From Sporisorium sorghi (Eukaryota; Basidiomycota; Ustilaginomycetes; Ustilaginales; Ustilaginaceae), in NCBI GenBank assembly GCA_023212695.1, contig JALCCG010000383.1, positions 1-16,144 of the forward strand: DNA of 16,144 nucleotides, read 5' to 3'. The notes beneath the pieces are model-generated. The model did no database searches, was not told the DNA's origin, and was given only the letters and a program-made list of their open reading frames with translations. The translations under genes and the position numbers were made by a program. Below are positions 16,076 through 16,144 of the stretch, piece after piece. Numbering within the stretch: position 1 is the stretch's first letter; each line of letters opens with the position of its first letter.

Positions 16076-16144
16076 CCCCCCCCCCCCCCGCCGCGCTTCC
16101 CCCCGCGCGCCCCCCTCCCCCCCCGCCCCCCCGCCGCCCACGCC
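16038..16144. repeat. degenerate poly-C tract at window edge
   Basis: A run of 37 C, then a G, then 14 C, continues as C-rich sequence with scattered G, A and T to the end. Such a tract is hard to sequence, and its rising irregularity toward the edge suggests a low-quality contig end rather than a defined element. Confidence 0.85.

Larger units (their letters stand above)
15408..16144. other. Pol kappa upstream flank to window edge
   Basis: No gene is supported. The interval should hold the Pol kappa promoter (reading leftward) and perhaps the start of a rightward gene beyond the edge. It has a (GCT)10 repeat, a GCGCGCGC run near 15873-15881 and pyrimidine-rich sequence to 16037. A minus-strand frame of 108 residues at 15478-15804 with a poly-Ser run comes from the triplet repeat and shows no domain. 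Confidence 0.55.

Overview
The window looks like nuclear DNA of a basidiomycete fungus, most likely a smut relative (Ustilaginales: Ustilago, Sporisorium, Pseudozyma/Moesziomyces type). This rests on the GC-rich coding sequence, long intron-poor ORFs full of Ala/Ser/Gln/Pro runs, short pyrimidine-rich 5' leaders, and fungal versions of the housekeeping proteins. The species call is inference; no marker gene is present.

Layout. (1) 1-890: homopolymer edge (a run of 50 T) and the 5' flank of a transcription factor gene. (2) 891-5126, plus: a 1411-residue Zn2Cys6 transcription factor with a fungal-specific middle homology region. (3) 5127-6218: a gene-free convergent interval holding a purine-rich GGTGAG tract and an (AGC)12 microsatellite. 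(4) 6219-7049, minus: RPS0 (uS2), intronless. (5) 7050-7765: a divergent promoter interval with spaced direct repeats and a palindrome. (6) 7766-9568, plus: a 600-residue protein with a T5orf172/DUF1766-type GIY-YIG domain. (7) 9569-11123: 3'UTR repeats, then the promoter, leader and a probable 1005-nt 5'UTR intron of RPS2. (8) 11124-11900, plus: RPS2 (uS5). (9) 12638-13115, plus: ATP17, mitochondrial ATP synthase subunit f, with one intron before a 26-nt last exon. (10) 13392-15407, minus: DNA polymerase kappa with UIM-like, UBZ and PIP-like elements in its tail. (11) 15408-16144: upstream flank with a (GCT)10 repeat, ending in a degenerate poly-C tract that is probably a sequence or assembly edge.

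The genes mostly serve general cell functions: the 40S subunit (RPS0 and RPS2, which are neighbours on the ribosome), mitochondrial ATP synthesis (ATP17), DNA damage tolerance (Pol kappa) and possibly nucleic acid cleavage (the GIY-YIG protein). I see no operon-like system, transposon, CRISPR array, tRNA, rRNA or biosynthetic cluster. No clearly new system is visible. The best leads are the RPS2 leader intron, the GIY-YIG protein with a split zinc-binding motif and a SUMO-interacting-like motif, the three-part ubiquitin/PCNA-binding tail of Pol kappa, and several short ordered repeats in non-coding DNA.
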